Positions 48,415 to 60,000 of a DNA stretch of 60,000 bases are shown in pieces; within the stretch, counting starts at the first letter, position 1, and every line of letters begins with the position of its first letter. The stretch comes from Tubulanus polymorphus (lineage: Eukaryota > Nemertea > Palaeonemertea > Tubulaniformes > Tubulanidae): assembly GCF_964204645.1 (NCBI RefSeq), contig NC_134028.1, forward strand, positions 14,871,263 to 14,931,262, given 5' to 3'. Below the pieces are notes generated by a model. The model had not been told where the DNA came from. It saw nothing but the letters and a program-made list of their open reading frames with translations, and made no database searches. Made by a program: the position numbers and the translations under genes.

Positions 48415-49257
48415 TTATTTGAGTGTTCGATAATCAATTTCTGAATCACTTTCACTATCAGACCCTAACAATTTATTCAAATTCTCTACCGTATCTTCTT
48501 CTAATTCTTTATTATTTTTACACTTATTTTTCACCTTTTTTACCGAATCATCAATAGTTGTTTCATTGTTATGCTTATTCATCCAATCAAATTTATCTTT
48601 ATTATCAATGTGCTTTCCTGTATTTTCATTATTATCTTTATTAGTTTTTGCTCCTAATATTTCATTTACAGCGTTTGATCCTAATATTTCATTAGTATCA
48701 ATTAAATCTAATTCATCTTTATTAGGTGTTGCTAATAAAAAATCTTCATATAATTCTTTACCATTTACTTTTTTATTTGAAACAAATTTTGTAACATATC
48801 TAAATGGGTGTTCTATAAATTCTCTTAAACCAACACGTTCTATAACATTAGTAATATGTGAATTTGTATTCATATGTTTATTCCAATTTCATGGAGCGTT
48901 TGAAAATTCACCTTTACAATAATCACAATAATTTCTATTTTTACTAACATTAAAAATTAATGCATTATTATATGTAGTAGGTATTACATTATTTGATGTA
49001 GAGGGTATTACATTATTAGATGTAGTAGGTATTACATTATTAGATGTAGTAGGTATTACATGATTATCAATTACATTACTTAAATTATCAACAACACCAC
49101 TTTTATTATTATCGATTTCTATTAGTTTAGTTTTATAAATTTTGAAAATAGGATCAAATATCAAAGCTATATTACAAGGTATTACATAATATAAACCATC
49201 ATTATTTTCATGTGTATCGATGTATGGAATATGTTTATATACTTTACCTCCTTCCAT
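48415..49257 (-). pseudogene. Polinton zinc-finger protein with NNVIPTTS repeats, one internal stop
   Basis: It begins EGGKVYKHIPYIDTHENNDG, followed by a conserved YYVIPCNIALIFDPIFK segment. Four NNVIPTTS-type repeats come next, then a C2H2-like finger (YCDYCKGEFS, then NKHMNTNSH) split by a TGA at about 48889. The rest reads FIEHPFRYVTKFVSNKKVNG and then an acidic tail ending SDSEIDYRTLK. In copy A the codon at the stop position is Ser. Copy B lacks the gene. Possibly a DNA- or RNA-binding regulator. Confidence 0.75.
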
Positions 49258-49289
49258 TTATTATATATATTTTTATTAAAGTTAAAATT

Positions 49290-50537
49290 TTAATACATAA
49301 CACTATCTAATTGTGAACTTACAATATTTAATTGCGCGTCAGATATAATAAAAATGTGCATTTTGAAATTTAGGCTTCCTTTTTTCTTTGTCATGAATAA
49401 TTGTATTCCATCTTTAGTGTTCTGTAGTTTTTTTCCAGAACCATGTAATGAATTATCCTCTGTTGTTCTAAAATCTAACCATAATGCATATTTATTACCG
49501 GTATAATAATCAATTTGATTAATATTACAATTTTCAGATGATTTCACTTTTTCATTCATAAAATGTTTTCTTATTTCTGGCCATTGATCAATCATTCTCA
49601 TTCCTTGACAAAATATTTTATTTGCTATTCCTTCGATAGTTATTTCTACTTTTGTTATTTCAGGATTATAATAATTATCAACATTTATTTCGCCATTAGT
49701 ATATGTTGCAATAGTAAAAAATATTAATATACCTTTAATAGATCTTCTTGGGAAGTTAATATTCTCATTAATAATTTCATCATTTGCATTAATAGTTACA
49801 GTTTTAAATTTATCAATATAATCATATAATAATGAAAATCCTTGATTGTATTGAGTTTGAATTATACTTGAAATATTTTCATCAGTTACTGTATCATATT
49901 CTAAACATATATTCGATAATTTATAACTCATATCTTTATTAACGCTAGATATTACAATTTCATTTACAGGAGCAAATGTTATCTCGAATATAACGTCTTC
50001 TTGAATTGCGTATTTATATAAAGGTGCATTATTATTTATCAATTCAAAGTCTAATGGAATTTTATATTTGCTTCCATAAATCTTTTTTATCAAATTATCT
50101 GCGGTACGAGTTACTATTGCGTCATTAGCTCCTGATCTTAATTTATTTTGGTTTTCTGATTGGATTCCTTGAAATATCATATTATTTCTATTTTCTTTAG
50201 TTAACCATAAATCTTTATAATGCATAAATAAATTATAATCATCTAATGAGAAAACTGTTTCTGGACCAATCTTTATAGTTAATTTTTTAATCAAATATCT
50301 TCCAACATTATCAACAACATAATTATTATTATTACCGATTACTTTTATATCGGCTGATAAATAAATACTATTTGGAACATAAAAAGTATTTTGTGTTAAT
50401 CTAGGAATTCTAACATATAAAGTTTCATCGGGATTAATATTAGAAGGGTTATGAGTAATTATATGATGAGATCTTTCTGCTTTAATAGCATTAGATATTC
50501 TATGATTCTTAGAAGGATTGATATAACTCCCACTCAT
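49290..50537 (-). CDS. Major capsid protein, double jelly-roll (hexon-like)
   Basis: 415 residues, open from MSGSYINPSKNHRIS to the stop and above 90 percent like 19157-20404. Differences are spread out and mostly conservative (for example residues 135-150 and the final VMY), as expected of a protein under selection. It carries the same capsid motifs: INPDETLYVRIPRLTQNTF, NMIFQGIQSENQNKL and FPRRSIKGILIFF. Start under TTTTTTGTTAAATAAATG. Confidence 0.92.
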   Translation of the reverse strand: MSGSYINPSKNHRISNAIKAERSHHIITHNPSNINPDETLYVRIPRLTQNTFYVPNSIYLSADIKVIGNNNNYVVDNVGRYLIKKLTIKIGPETVFSLDDYNLFMHYKDLWLTKENRNNMIFQGIQSENQNKLRSGANDAIVTRTADNLIKKIYGSKYKIPLDFELINNNAPLYKYAIQEDVIFEITFAPVNEIVISSVNKDMSYKLSNICLEYDTVTDENISSIIQTQYNQGFSLLYDYIDKFKTVTINANDEIINENINFPRRSIKGILIFFTIATYTNGEINVDNYYNPEITKVEITIEGIANKIFCQGMRMIDQWPEIRKHFMNEKVKSSENCNINQIDYYTGNKYALWLDFRTTEDNSLHGSGKKLQNTKDGIQLFMTKKKGSLNFKMHIFIISDAQLNIVSSQLDSVMY

Positions 50538-50557
50538 TTATTTAACAAAAAAATTAA

Positions 50558-52022
50558 TTATTTATTTTTGATTATGTTTACTAACCCAAAAATAATTGCA
50601 CTTACAACTGTAATTAAAAATAAAATAATATGTTCAGCAGCAAAGTTAAGAATATTCCCAGCAGATTTCAATATAAAACCAACAATTGATGCAATAATTC
50701 CTGGCAATGCTGCAGCAGATTTTTTAGATAGTTCCCATAAATATTTTGCTAATTTCTTTAAACCATCCTTAACTTTATCTTGTATTGAATTATTATCTGG
50801 GGGTTTATCCGGTTTATTGGGAGTAGGAGTAGATTTCAAAGAATTTGATATTGCTAAATCAATTGTTGTAAATAACATAGTTACAGCTGTTAGAATTGAA
50901 AGAATTGTTTTTCCTTCAAACTTAAATAATAATTTTATTCTATCTTTCAATGATATGTCAGAATTTGGTTTTAGTATTATCTCTTTAACAACAACTTTTA
51001 ATCTATTAATACAATAATCATATGATTTTAATAATAATTTTATTTTTTCTTTCTGAAATTCTATGTTATATTCTAAATCATCAATTTCTTTTTCTAAATA
51101 TGCATTTCTTTTTTTAAATTCAATTTCTTCAATAACTTTAAATTCTCTATCTAATTTTAATTGTTCTAATTCTTTTCTGGTGTCAAATAATTTATTTTCT
51201 AAAGGTTTAATTTTATTATATCTAATATGTTTTTCGCGCGTTATTTTATCAGTTTCATTTCGTATACTTATTATTTCTCTAATTGTTTTTTTTAGAAAAT
51301 ACATTTAAATCTTCTAATTGTTGATCTGTTGCATCAAGTAATCCCTTCGGTAAAAGTTTTTCAGTTTGAACTTCAGTGTTTGATTTAGGTTTACTAGTTT
51401 TGGAAGTTATATTCTGTTCAGAAGTTGTTTCTGGTTCTAAATTATTTTTGATTGTTTCAAATAAGTCATCAATTCTTTGACTAAATACTCTTATATTTTC
51501 ATCTCTTTCTTCTCGTGTAACATCAGTTATTTCATTACTAATACTTATTCTCTTAATTCTATCTGGACCTAATTTTCTCAAAGTTGATTCCGCTAATATT
51601 TTATTTAGTTTTGTTCTTTGATCAGTGATATCAATATGATAATCACCATCCAAATGATGATAATATTTACCTTTAAAAAGTTTTAATTTTTTTACTAAAA
51701 ATCTGGCGACTTTATCATTTATATTATACCCAGATCTTTCAAATGCAGGTTTGAATTTATGAATATATTCATTATCTTCAATATATTCTCTTTCTAAACC
51801 TGGGTCTAAATTTTCAGTAGGTATTCTCTTTCTTGTTCTTTTATCATTTTCTTCTGTTGATGGGGCTTTAGAACCACTATCTGCTAAATTAGAATTATAT
51901 GCTGATTCATTACCATCATTAAAACTTGTTTCATCAAAATTGGGTTGTGGTTCATCATCAATATATCCTTCATTATTATTTCCCATGCCTTCCAATGGAA
52001 TATCTTCTCCACCTTCTGCCAT
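50558..52022 (-). pseudogene. Coiled-coil membrane protein of Polinton, frameshifted
   Basis: Two frames, 51279-52022 and 50558-51304, together match the 483-residue gene of copy B. The break lies in an A-run at about 51290 (T-run on the plus strand). The C-terminal block KDGLKKLAKYLWELSKKSAA and ALPGIIASIVGFILKSAG are conserved, while the coiled coil and N terminus differ far more from copy B than the neighbouring genes do. Confidence 0.78.
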
Positions 52023-52038
52023 TTACATAATACAAAAA

Positions 52039-53420
52039 TTAAAATTTAAAATATAATATTCCTCCGATTACAATTCCTATACAAGTTATAGCTAATTTAG
52101 TATTTTCATGGGATTTATTATCATCATTTAGTTTAATTATATCATGTTGAATAATATCAGTTTTAATATTTTCTGATGTATTGTAATCTTTAATTTTAGA
52201 ATCATTATTTAATTTAATATTCTTAGTTTTAGTTTCTGTCGATTGAATGTGTTTTTTATTTTTTTCACCTTCCATTAATTTTGGTGCAGTGATAATCTTT
52301 TTATTTATATCATTTAATCCAAATGAATTATTTATTGTTGCAGTTTTAATTTGATTATTATAACCAATTATGTTTCCCATCTTTAATACTAAATCATTAG
52401 AAATGATAAATAGATTAGGGCCTATACAATAATTTAATCTAATATGTGATTTATCTAAATAATTTTGATATCTTACAATGTTTTCTGGAATCGATCTATT
52501 TTTATCATTATGAATTGAATCTTCAAATAATACTTTGAATTGTTTCTGTGTATCAAATGATGTATTTAAATTTCCAATTATCGGTGATCTTGTTTCAACT
52601 TGCGGACCTAAAATACATATCAAATAAGTTCTAATAGATTGATTTATTCTTTGTATACCTGATTTTGTAAAACCTTCATTATTTTCTAAAATGAAATAAA
52701 CCCAACCATTATTGTTTTCTTGTTTTAAATTATCATAAAATGTCGGTAATTTATTATAATTTAGTGTTTCTAATTCCAAAGTTTCTATTTTACCATAACC
52801 TAATTTATTATTATAGATATTATAAAAACTATTAGATGGTATGGGAAGTGCACAATATTCTGCAATCTTTTTAGGGCAAGGAAGTGATCTTATTGTTCCA
52901 ATTTTTGTTCTAAAATCAGAATTATTTATATCTATATTAAATTCATTACAAATTTTATAAAACTTTGATAAATTAATATTATTATCTAATTCTTTAAAAT
53001 ACCTAGATCCTGGTAAAGCGCACTCTAATTCATTTAATATTATTCTGATTTGAAAGTATGTATGAAATCTAAATAAACTTTGAATTAATTTATATTTAGA
53101 ATTATTCAAATTATCATTCCAACTTATTCCACATCCTGTTGTTGCACAATAAACAGCAAAATTTAATTGGTTCTGCCAATACTTCATATTAGATTTTAAT
53201 AACCATTGTTTTTCATCTTTCAATTTTTTAAAATTAATTAAATATACATGAAATATATTTTCCATCTTTGCATTAAAATTATTAGTTTCAGTAACATAAA
53301 TTTAGTTAATGAATCTAAAACTTCATTTCTATATGTAATATCTTTATTAAAATCTATTGCAGGAATATTATATTTAATTGATTTATTATATTGGAAAGCT
53401 TTTGGAAAACTATCTGCCAT
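52039..53420 (-). pseudogene. CATTGCG-motif Polinton protein with C-terminal anchor, one frameshift near the start
   Basis: The 408-codon frame 52039-53265 begins at an internal Met. The true N terminus (ADSFPKAFQYNKSIKYNIPA) lies upstream to 53420 in another frame; a 7-base deletion near 53302 separates them. It includes NQLNFAVYCATTGCGISWND, FRFHTYFQIRIILNELE, a WVYFILENNEGFTKSG middle, RSPIIGNLNTSFDTQKQF and the C-terminal anchor LAITCIGIVIGGILYFKF. The start context is TTAATTATATAAATGGC. Confidence 0.78.
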
Positions 53421-53436
53421 TTATATAATTAAAAAA

Positions 53437-53871
53437 TTAATAATTAACTAATTCTTTTAATAATTTATCTTGTTCTTCAACTGTTATATGGCCATTTAAA
53501 CTTATTATATAATCTAGTGTATTCTTTAATTTATTAATTTCTTTTATATTAGTTTTAATTTTTTCTTTATTACTTTTTATATTTAATTTTGAACTTATAC
53601 CAGTTAAAACACTTGAACTTAATCCTAATACGCCAATTGATATAGCTAAAGGTGTTAATGGACTGAATATTGCTAAAATGTTATTACAGAACTAATTGTA
53701 ACCGAACCACTTATAATCAAATAATATATAATTTTACTTTTTAAATATTTTTTCTTTTTTTATCTTTAAGTCACTTTCAAATTCTAATATTTGTTTTTCT
53801 AAATATGTTTTTAATTTAGTTTTATTTATATCATGAGGAATAATATCAATATTATCAACTTTATCATCCAT
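53437..53871 (-). pseudogene. 144-residue membrane protein family, frameshifted twice
   Basis: Matches 23320-23754 over its length but has one missing base at about 53675 and one extra base in a T-run at about 53757. The start under TTTTTTGTTAAATAAATGG and the end LKELVNY are kept. Confidence 0.8.
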
Positions 53872-53896
53872 TTATTTAACAAAAAATAATAAATAA

Positions 53897-54319
53897 TTAA
53901 TTAGTAAACTTATAAGCAACAAATATATCAATAACTGTTCCCCCTAAAATCCATATTATTTCATATTTCTGTTGTTCTTTACTTGGGGTATAATAATCTG
54001 ATAATTTAGGTTTGTATAGATGTAATTTTTCTTTATTGGTTACTGCGTTATATAAACTCATTGCATCATCAACTGATTGAAAATCTCTATGTGAAATCTT
54101 CTGATCATATAATTCTTTATTGATGTAATCCATATAGTTTTGCCTCTTTTCTCTATATTCTTCTGCTGCTTTATTATATTTCTCTAATGCTAAGTTATGT
54201 CTTTTTTGTTCTGTTAATGAACCATTTTTATCAATATGCTTAAATAAATATCCACCACCAGTAAATGCTAAAGCGTTAACAAATGCCGATCCTATAATAG
54301 TTATAATTGCAGAAGCCAT
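53897..54319 (-). CDS. Conserved Polinton two-pass membrane protein (140 residues)
   Basis: Intact copy, about 94 percent like 23775-24197: N-terminal hydrophobic segment, FQSVDDAMSLYNAVTNKEK, LSDYYTPSKEQQKYE and a C-terminal segment IIWILGGTVIDIFVAYKF. In that segment one residue is Asp where copy B has Val, a charge inside the membrane helix that may harm it. Confidence 0.8.
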   Translation of the reverse strand: MASAIITIIGSAFVNALAFTGGGYLFKHIDKNGSLTEQKRHNLALEKYNKAAEEYREKRQNYMDYINKELYDQKISHRDFQSVDDAMSLYNAVTNKEKLHLYKPKLSDYYTPSKEQQKYEIIWILGGTVIDIFVAYKFTN

Positions 54320-54342
54320 TTATTTGGCAAAAAATTATGCAT

Positions 54343-54564
54343 TTATATGGGAGGAATATATTTTTGTTTTTCTAAATAATCAATAGTTAAATTAGATAAA
54401 GTAACTGCTAATGTTAATTTTAAAATATCATTTATATCAAATCTATCAATATTAACACTTCCCATTTTAAATACTTTTTTTAATACCATTGAATAACCAA
54501 CAGTTCCAACTGATGGTAATGCTCCATTATATAATCCAGTTATTATCCACTTATTATCACTCAT
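54343..54564 (-). CDS. Small two-helix membrane protein (73 residues)
   Basis: Nearly identical to 24223-24444, with three changes, including Pro in place of Leu in the first helix (YNGALPSVG). Starts in the last bases of the spacer to the next gene, context AAATAAATGAG. Confidence 0.8.
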   Translation of the reverse strand: MSDNKWIITGLYNGALPSVGTVGYSMVLKKVFKMGSVNIDRFDINDILKLTLAVTLSNLTIDYLEKQKYIPPI

Positions 54565-54906
54565 TTATTTATCAAAAAAATTACTATCATCAAAATATTT
54601 AGTTAACTTATTTATGATTAATTCAACATTTATTTCATTACTACTTTTATGATTATCATATATTTTGGATAATATGTTTTTAATATCATCAATAATTCCA
54701 TCTTCATTTAATTCATAATATTCTAAAGGCGTTTTAATTAAATCAACTACTTTTTCTATACTATAATTTTCTTTATTAATCATTGATGCATTGTTAAATG
54801 ATTTACTTTTTATATCAGTAATTACATCATTTAGTTTAATTCTTATTTCTTTACCATGTTTAAAATCAAACCCAAAACATATACTCGGTCCAACAGTTAT
54901 ATTCAT
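54565..54906 (-). CDS. Small acidic Polinton protein (113 residues)
   Basis: Conserved ends (MNITVGPSICFGFDFK and NVELIINKLTKYFDDSNFFDK) around a core that differs greatly from the copy B gene, although the flanking genes are above 90 percent alike. This points to a fast-evolving or exchanged core. No known family. Confidence 0.7.
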   Translation of the reverse strand: MNITVGPSICFGFDFKHGKEIRIKLNDVITDIKSKSFNNASMINKENYSIEKVVDLIKTPLEYYELNEDGIIDDIKNILSKIYDNHKSSNEINVELIINKLTKYFDDSNFFDK

Positions 54907-54923
54907 TTATATAGTGAAAAAAA

Positions 54924-55682
54924 TTACTCTCTACATCTTATAACTAATTCATAAATTACAGGGAAATTATTTAAATCAATTAAGTATGCATTATGATTTC
55001 TTATTTCTAATTTAAAATTACTAAATTTAGGAATGCATGGTTTGAAATCACACTCGGTTAAATTATAATTTATTTGCGTTCCAAATTCTTAAACATTCTT
55101 CAATGGTAAAATGTTTAGTAAACCAGAATTACAAGTTATATCTTTAGTTGCTTCGAATGTTTTTGTAGGATCAATTAAATTGCAATAGATATAAAATTGT
55201 GTAAAAGGCATTATATTTGGTGTAGCATCAGCATTGCGTATCCTTACATCTGGGGTTATTCCTGAAGTTTTAGCTAAAGGTTTTTTAACTAGAAATTGAT
55301 GTTGATCTTCATTACCTAATTTTATTCTTATTTTATCGGAGCTATCACTTTTAATCAGTCTTAATCCAAATCCAGCAGATGCACCCATTTTCAACCGAGC
55401 TCTTCTATTAATTTCCTGCGCTAATGTATCTAAATTATATAATCCTGGTTCAAGATAAAGATGAAACCATTTACTTTTATTTCTATCATGAATTAAAAAG
55501 ACTCTATGTTCAATAGTTTTATCCGATACATTATAAAAAGAATTACATAAACTTATATTAACTAATTTTAAATCTACACAATTCTTGAATTCTCTATCTA
55601 ATTGTACTAGTAAATTATGTGATTTATAATTAGTAAGTCTTCTAGAATCAACAAATATTCTGTATTCTTTTAATTCCACCAT
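54924..55682 (-). pseudogene. Penton-like minor capsid protein, one internal stop
   Basis: Homologue of 24806-25561. The frame is open for 197 residues from VELKEYRIFVDSRRLTNYKS and meets TAA at 55089-55091, where copy B continues. The remaining codons to the CRE end at 54924-54926 are in frame. The region around residues 120-160 differs more strongly from copy B than the ends do. Confidence 0.7.
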
Positions 55683-55699
55683 TTATTTTACATATTTTC

Positions 55700-56054
55700 T
55701 TATTCGAAATCTATTTCATGGTGCCCTTTTTCATTCTTACCTTTGTATACGAAATAGAAATCACCAGAACATAATTCTTCTAAATCTTCACTTGATAATC
55801 TATGAAATCTATCTGGTAAATATGTTCTGAATTTATGTGTATTTCCTTTTAATCCTTCATATTCTAAGTGTATAACTAATTTATCTCCATAGTTATTTGT
55901 AACTGTATCAATATTTGTAATTAGATATTTCTTATGAATTGTTAATTCTGTTAACTTTTTTGAATTTATAATCTACAGATTTTACATTTGTGATATCTTT
56001 AATTCTATCTAGAAATAATTTGTTGTTCTCACTGTGCGCTTGTTTACTCTCCAT
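55700..56054 (-). pseudogene. OB-fold-like small protein, frameshifted
   Basis: It starts MESKQAHSENNKLFLDRIKD. A frame change in an A-run near 55960 follows, then the conserved part: YGDKLVIHLEYEG, FRTYLPDRFHRLSSEDLEEL, FYFVYKGKNEKGHHEIDF and stop. Homologous to 14869-15195 in copy B but placed next to the polymerase, a setting that supports a replication role. Its first residues recall those of the HNH gene (MESKQPQ), perhaps by chance. Confidence 0.65.
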
Positions 56055-56155
56055 TTTAATAACATATTTTTATTAAAATTTGATTAACACGTTAGAATTC
56101 TTTTCATTATCTCGTTCTCTTTTGTTTCTTCTCTTTTAAATTTTAAGTATTCATC

Positions 56156-59100
56156 TTAATTGCAACCATATGCAACTGTATGAATTCCATCATCTAAAAT
56201 ATATCTTTTATCATCAAATGGGTTTAGACTTATCTTTTCAATTTCTTCAATAAACATTTCATGATCTTCAGATCTTAAACATCTCATCTTATATTTTCTA
56301 ACTTCTTCATTGAATATACAATTGATGTAATCTTTGAAATGAATATTCTTTTCTACTACACTTTTGGTTATTCCTTTTAACTTTTTAGCTTCATGTTCTT
56401 TAGTTTTATATGAATACATTTTAGATCTAATACCAATGAATTCAATCATTTCTTCACCACCTAATTCATCTTTGAATTTACCGGGAACTTTTTTATTATC
56501 ATTGCTAAACAATCCATGATATTTAGGATAGTTACTAAAATCAAAATGATGTTTAATGTTTTTAAATCATCAGTTATGTTATCAGTTTTTATCTTTAATA
56601 TGTAACTGTCAGTATCAAAATATAAGATTTCTATATGTTTTTCTCCAAAAAGTGGTTGTAATACATTATAATAGAATTCATACATTATTAATTTTGATAA
56701 TTCTAAAACAGAAGCGCCAACATAGATTGGTTTATTAAATTTCATTGATGTTCTTCTCATTTTAACTGCAGCTAAATTTTCATCAAATATTCTGTTACCT
56801 ATAAATTTAGGATATGATTGTAAATGTCTAATTCTTTTACCATTACTAACTAACTCAATATCATTTCTATTTCTAATATTTTCACAAGTCTTACCATAGA
56901 ATGCATTATTCATTAACTTGAAGAAATCTTTTTTCGAAATCAGTTTTAGCTTTAGTTCTCTGTTTGGTGTTAAAATCAATATATTTTTCTAACCACTTAG
57001 ATTGACTAAATGAAATATATCTATGTACTTTTTTTACAACCATTCCTTGTTTTAGATAAAACTTCAACATTCTATAATGTACTACATAATCATATTTATC
57101 TTCTTGAGTTACCATTAACTTTTCTGTATGAATATAATTTTCGGTTTTAATTCTTTTTTGGTAATTTGATAATTCTTCATGAGTTACAGTTTTATGTTCG
57201 GGACAATAAGCTAGATTTCTAGATTTAAATTTAATATGTTCAGGATATTCTAAGTCTACAACAAAGAAGTAACCAGTATCTGAATCATCTGCAATATCTA
57301 GAATTCTTTTCTTCCAATCAAATTTATCATTATTTTCATTCTGTAAAACTTCAGTTAATTCAAATACTCCATAAGGTTGTGGTTCCATCATTGCCCAACC
57401 ATACAAATTATTTGCATCTATATATAATAACTTATATCCGTGGTTATCATTTACATTGAAATATCTATCACCTAATACACCTGAAACTCCTCCTCTCATA
57501 GATTTTTCAAATAATAGTAATTGATCTATATTTGTTAACAAATCCATTTTTATATCTGTAAATTTTAATCCACAATCCCATGTTAATCCTGGTGATGAAT
57601 AACAATGACAAGGATCAATATTAAAATATTTTAGGTTTACATCTCTAAACCTTTCGAATATATCCGATAATAATAATACATCTGATTTTAAATATAAATC
57701 TACTAATTGTCCATGATTTTCTATTTTGAAATGATTCCAAATATTCAATGTTCTATTATATACTTCATCTTTAACATATTCATTTTTTAATTCATCATAG
57801 AATTGTTCTTTTAATAATTCAGTTATATTGAAATCATTATGTGATTTATAAAATGAATATGGAATTGCGCCTTTATATCTCATTAATTTAAAATCATCAT
57901 TATTTGGGTAATATTCTTTTAATATCTTTAATTCATCATCAACTAATGATTTTGATAAGTTATCTAATGAACAATTTAAAAATCTATATGAATCTATAAA
58001 TCTTAAACACCCAAATTGGAATGATATATAATTCTCAGATGTTTTAGCTAACATTTTAAATTTATAAGTTGGTATTTTATCTTTTGATCTATATGAATTT
58101 ACTCTTTTTATTTCATTATTTATTTCTTCTATTTTATGGCATAACTGTTTGATGAATAAATGTGCATCATATCCTGATAGATTATGAAATATAACTGGTA
58201 CAAAATTAATTTTCTTAGCTTGTAAGTTACAATTCTCATGTGCAGCGCCTCTAAACTATCCATTCAAATGATCATGGTCTCTTACTTTTTTATCTTTATA
58301 ATTAAATATCTTTTCACAATAATAACATTTATCTGCAAACACAAGTTCTTCTTTATCTTCTTCTGTCATTATAATTTCTATATTTGTATTCAATAATTTA
58401 CTAAATCTTATTTCATATTCAATTAATAAGTCACAAAAATGATTGATAACATTTTCATTTCTATAATGATAATATTCACTTTTAATTAGTTCTGGATAAT
58501 CAGATTTAATATATAACCCAAAAGCAGCAGCTGATTGATGAATCTTTTTAATAGTATTTGTTTTTGGTGGTTCTTCTGAAAAATCATTTTCATTAGAATT
58601 TAATTTCTTTCTTTTATAATATATTTCTTTTCTATCTTGATCAGTTAATTCTTTATTTAATGATTCAAAATCTCCATATATAACAAATGGAACTTTATTT
58701 TTGTAATCATATTTTTTGAATTCTAATATTTTATCCTTTTCATTTGGTAAAACTAATTTACAGTAATCATGATTTTCACATAATTGTTTATGATTTAATA
58801 ATGTTCTTTCATTACTGAATCTATGTAAACATTTTCTACATAGATATATTTTATGGTGATCACTTTCTATTCTAAAGAATAAATCCATTTGTTTAATCCA
58901 CATATAATGATTCTCATAATATAGTATATCTATAACATCATTTGAATCATAATCTTTTGATAGATATAAAGGTTCTAATGTATAATGTTTTATGTTGTTA
59001 CCTTTTGTATTTGGTAATTTGATTAAATCAAATACATTTATTCTTAAATTATTATCTCTTTCTATCTTTGGGATGTTTTTAATTCTAACAGGATACTTAT

Positions 59101-60000
59101 CTATCTTATAATTATTTTCAAATGGTTTATAATGAGTTAATCTAAAACTATGTGTAATATCTTCTGTTGGATGTAAACAACTTATAATTGTCCATAGAAA
59201 ACATTTATCATCTTCATTTTGTACATTTATTACAGCATTAGTTTTAAATGGTAGTTTAATATAACTTGATGCTTCAATATCTGGTTCTTTATAATATGAT
59301 ACATTATTTTCATCAATTGGTTTTGATCTAGTTAACTTATTATATTTTGTGTTATAAACATGTAAAGTCATAAATATTATCTCATCAAATATTAAACCAG
59401 ATCCTTCAAAATATTTCTCTTCTATTTTAGTTTTTACTTCATTATAACATTTATCTAATTTATCATCTATATGTTGTTTTGAAATAATATGTTGTGAATG
59501 AGAATTTATATTATATATTGGTTTATCTTCAGATTTTATGAATTTAACTTTTGAAGATAAACTAATTTGAGGATATTCAACATCAGTTATTATTTTCATT
59601 ATTTCTTTCATATTTTCTAAATGTTTTTTATTTTCTTCTAATGTTTTTCCTTTATGAAATTTAAACTCAATAGCTGCTGGACCAATATCACTTTTAAATG
59701 CTTCGGTTATCTCTATATCTTTTTTATTATCTAATGAATTAATATAATTTCTTACATCTTCCATGTATGGTCTTTTATTGTTTAATTTATTTCTTATTCT
59801 TTTAATTGTCTTATGTTTCTTATCGTTATCATTATCAAAATAATCTTCACCTAAAATATCATTATTCATATTTTCTAATATGACTTTTAGATTTTAAATG
59901 TTCTTTATAATATCTTTTATCACTGAATGATTGATTACATGTATCACATTTGTATGTTTCTTTTTCATTCTTTAATTCATCTAATTTAGTTTCTAATATA
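56156..60000 (-). pseudogene. Protein-primed family B DNA polymerase without intein, several breaks, 5' end outside window
   Basis: Same motifs as copy B: exonuclease I FVIYGDFESLN, exonuclease III YLKSDVLLLSDIFERF, motif A YIDANNLYGWAM, motif B KLMNNAFYGKTCEN, and an unbroken motif C YFDTDSYILKIK at about 56600-56626. Breaks: an in-frame stop near 58256, frame changes at about 56940 and 56540, and another near 59875. Upstream, a finger CDTCNQSFSDKRYYKEHLKS runs to the window edge. The leader domain (RPYMEDVRNYINSLDNKKDI) is in the same frame as the polymerase, unlike copy B. Confidence 0.9.

Larger units (their letters stand above)
42565..60000. mobile_element. Polinton/Maverick copy C, right part outside window
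   Basis: From the left: palindromic end, zinc-finger gene, cruciform array, HNH gene, 201 and 122 genes, integrase and ATPase (all +); then zinc-finger gene, capsid, coiled-coil gene, CATTGCG-motif gene, small membrane genes, penton-like gene, OB-like gene and polymerase (all -). The same subfamily as A by order and shared ends. The left boundary is set at the outer AGTAAT of the palindrome; the target duplication cannot be checked. Confidence 0.9.

Noticed and set aside
48962-49067. CRISPR-like array
   Set aside because: It is an in-frame 24 bp coding repeat with no spacers.
50451-51017. 188-residue forward reading frame across the capsid start
   Set aside because: Shadow of the capsid and coiled-coil genes and crosses their shared promoter.

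Overview
The window is nuclear DNA of an animal, probably an aquatic invertebrate. The evidence is spliced transposase genes with GTAAGT donors and TTTTAG-type acceptors, several DNA-transposon families, and long stretches of non-coding DNA. I cannot name the species. The main content is three copies of a Polinton/Maverick, an endogenous virus-like element with capsid genes. They are very AT-rich, densely packed with genes, and stand out from the more balanced DNA around them.

Layout. (1) 1-9412: Polinton A, a rearranged and partly deleted copy that runs off the left edge. (2) 9413-14406: non-coding DNA holding a 3 kb element with 135 bp inverted ends (10377-13431) and a palindrome-bearing tandem array. 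(3) 14413-32107: Polinton B, complete, with inverted terminal repeats starting AGTAATTAG and an exact 6 bp target duplication CTAGTT on both sides. (4) 32114-38.5 kb: two adjacent, decayed PIF/Harbinger transposons, each with a spliced HARBI1-type transposase and an opposing Myb/SANT-like gene. (5) 38.5-42.56 kb: non-coding DNA and a decayed MULE/CARF-like transposase gene, interrupted by a 648 bp MITE. (6) 42565-60000: Polinton C, whose right part lies outside the window.

How the Polinton genes work together. Replication is by a protein-primed family B DNA polymerase, with a zinc-finger segment at or next to its N terminus and possibly a small OB-fold-like helper. Integration is by a DDE integrase with a chromodomain. 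Virion genes are a double-jelly-roll major capsid protein, a penton-like minor capsid protein, a packaging ATPase and a set of small membrane or coiled-coil proteins. I found no adenain-like protease. A and C are one subfamily: they carry an HNH endonuclease gene, palindromic ends and the order 201-122-integrase-ATPase running away from that end. B is a second subfamily with those two gene pairs inverted, a private zinc-finger gene and no HNH gene. Nearly every gene starts in the context TAAATG behind a T-rich run, which looks like a shared promoter resembling poxvirus late promoters.

The most striking single feature is a 352-residue intein with LAGLIDADG homing-endonuclease motifs inside motif C of the polymerase of copy B. 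Copy A keeps its last codons and copy C has an uninterrupted site. Most genes carry one or a few stops or frameshifts, differently placed in each copy, so the copies are defective but young.
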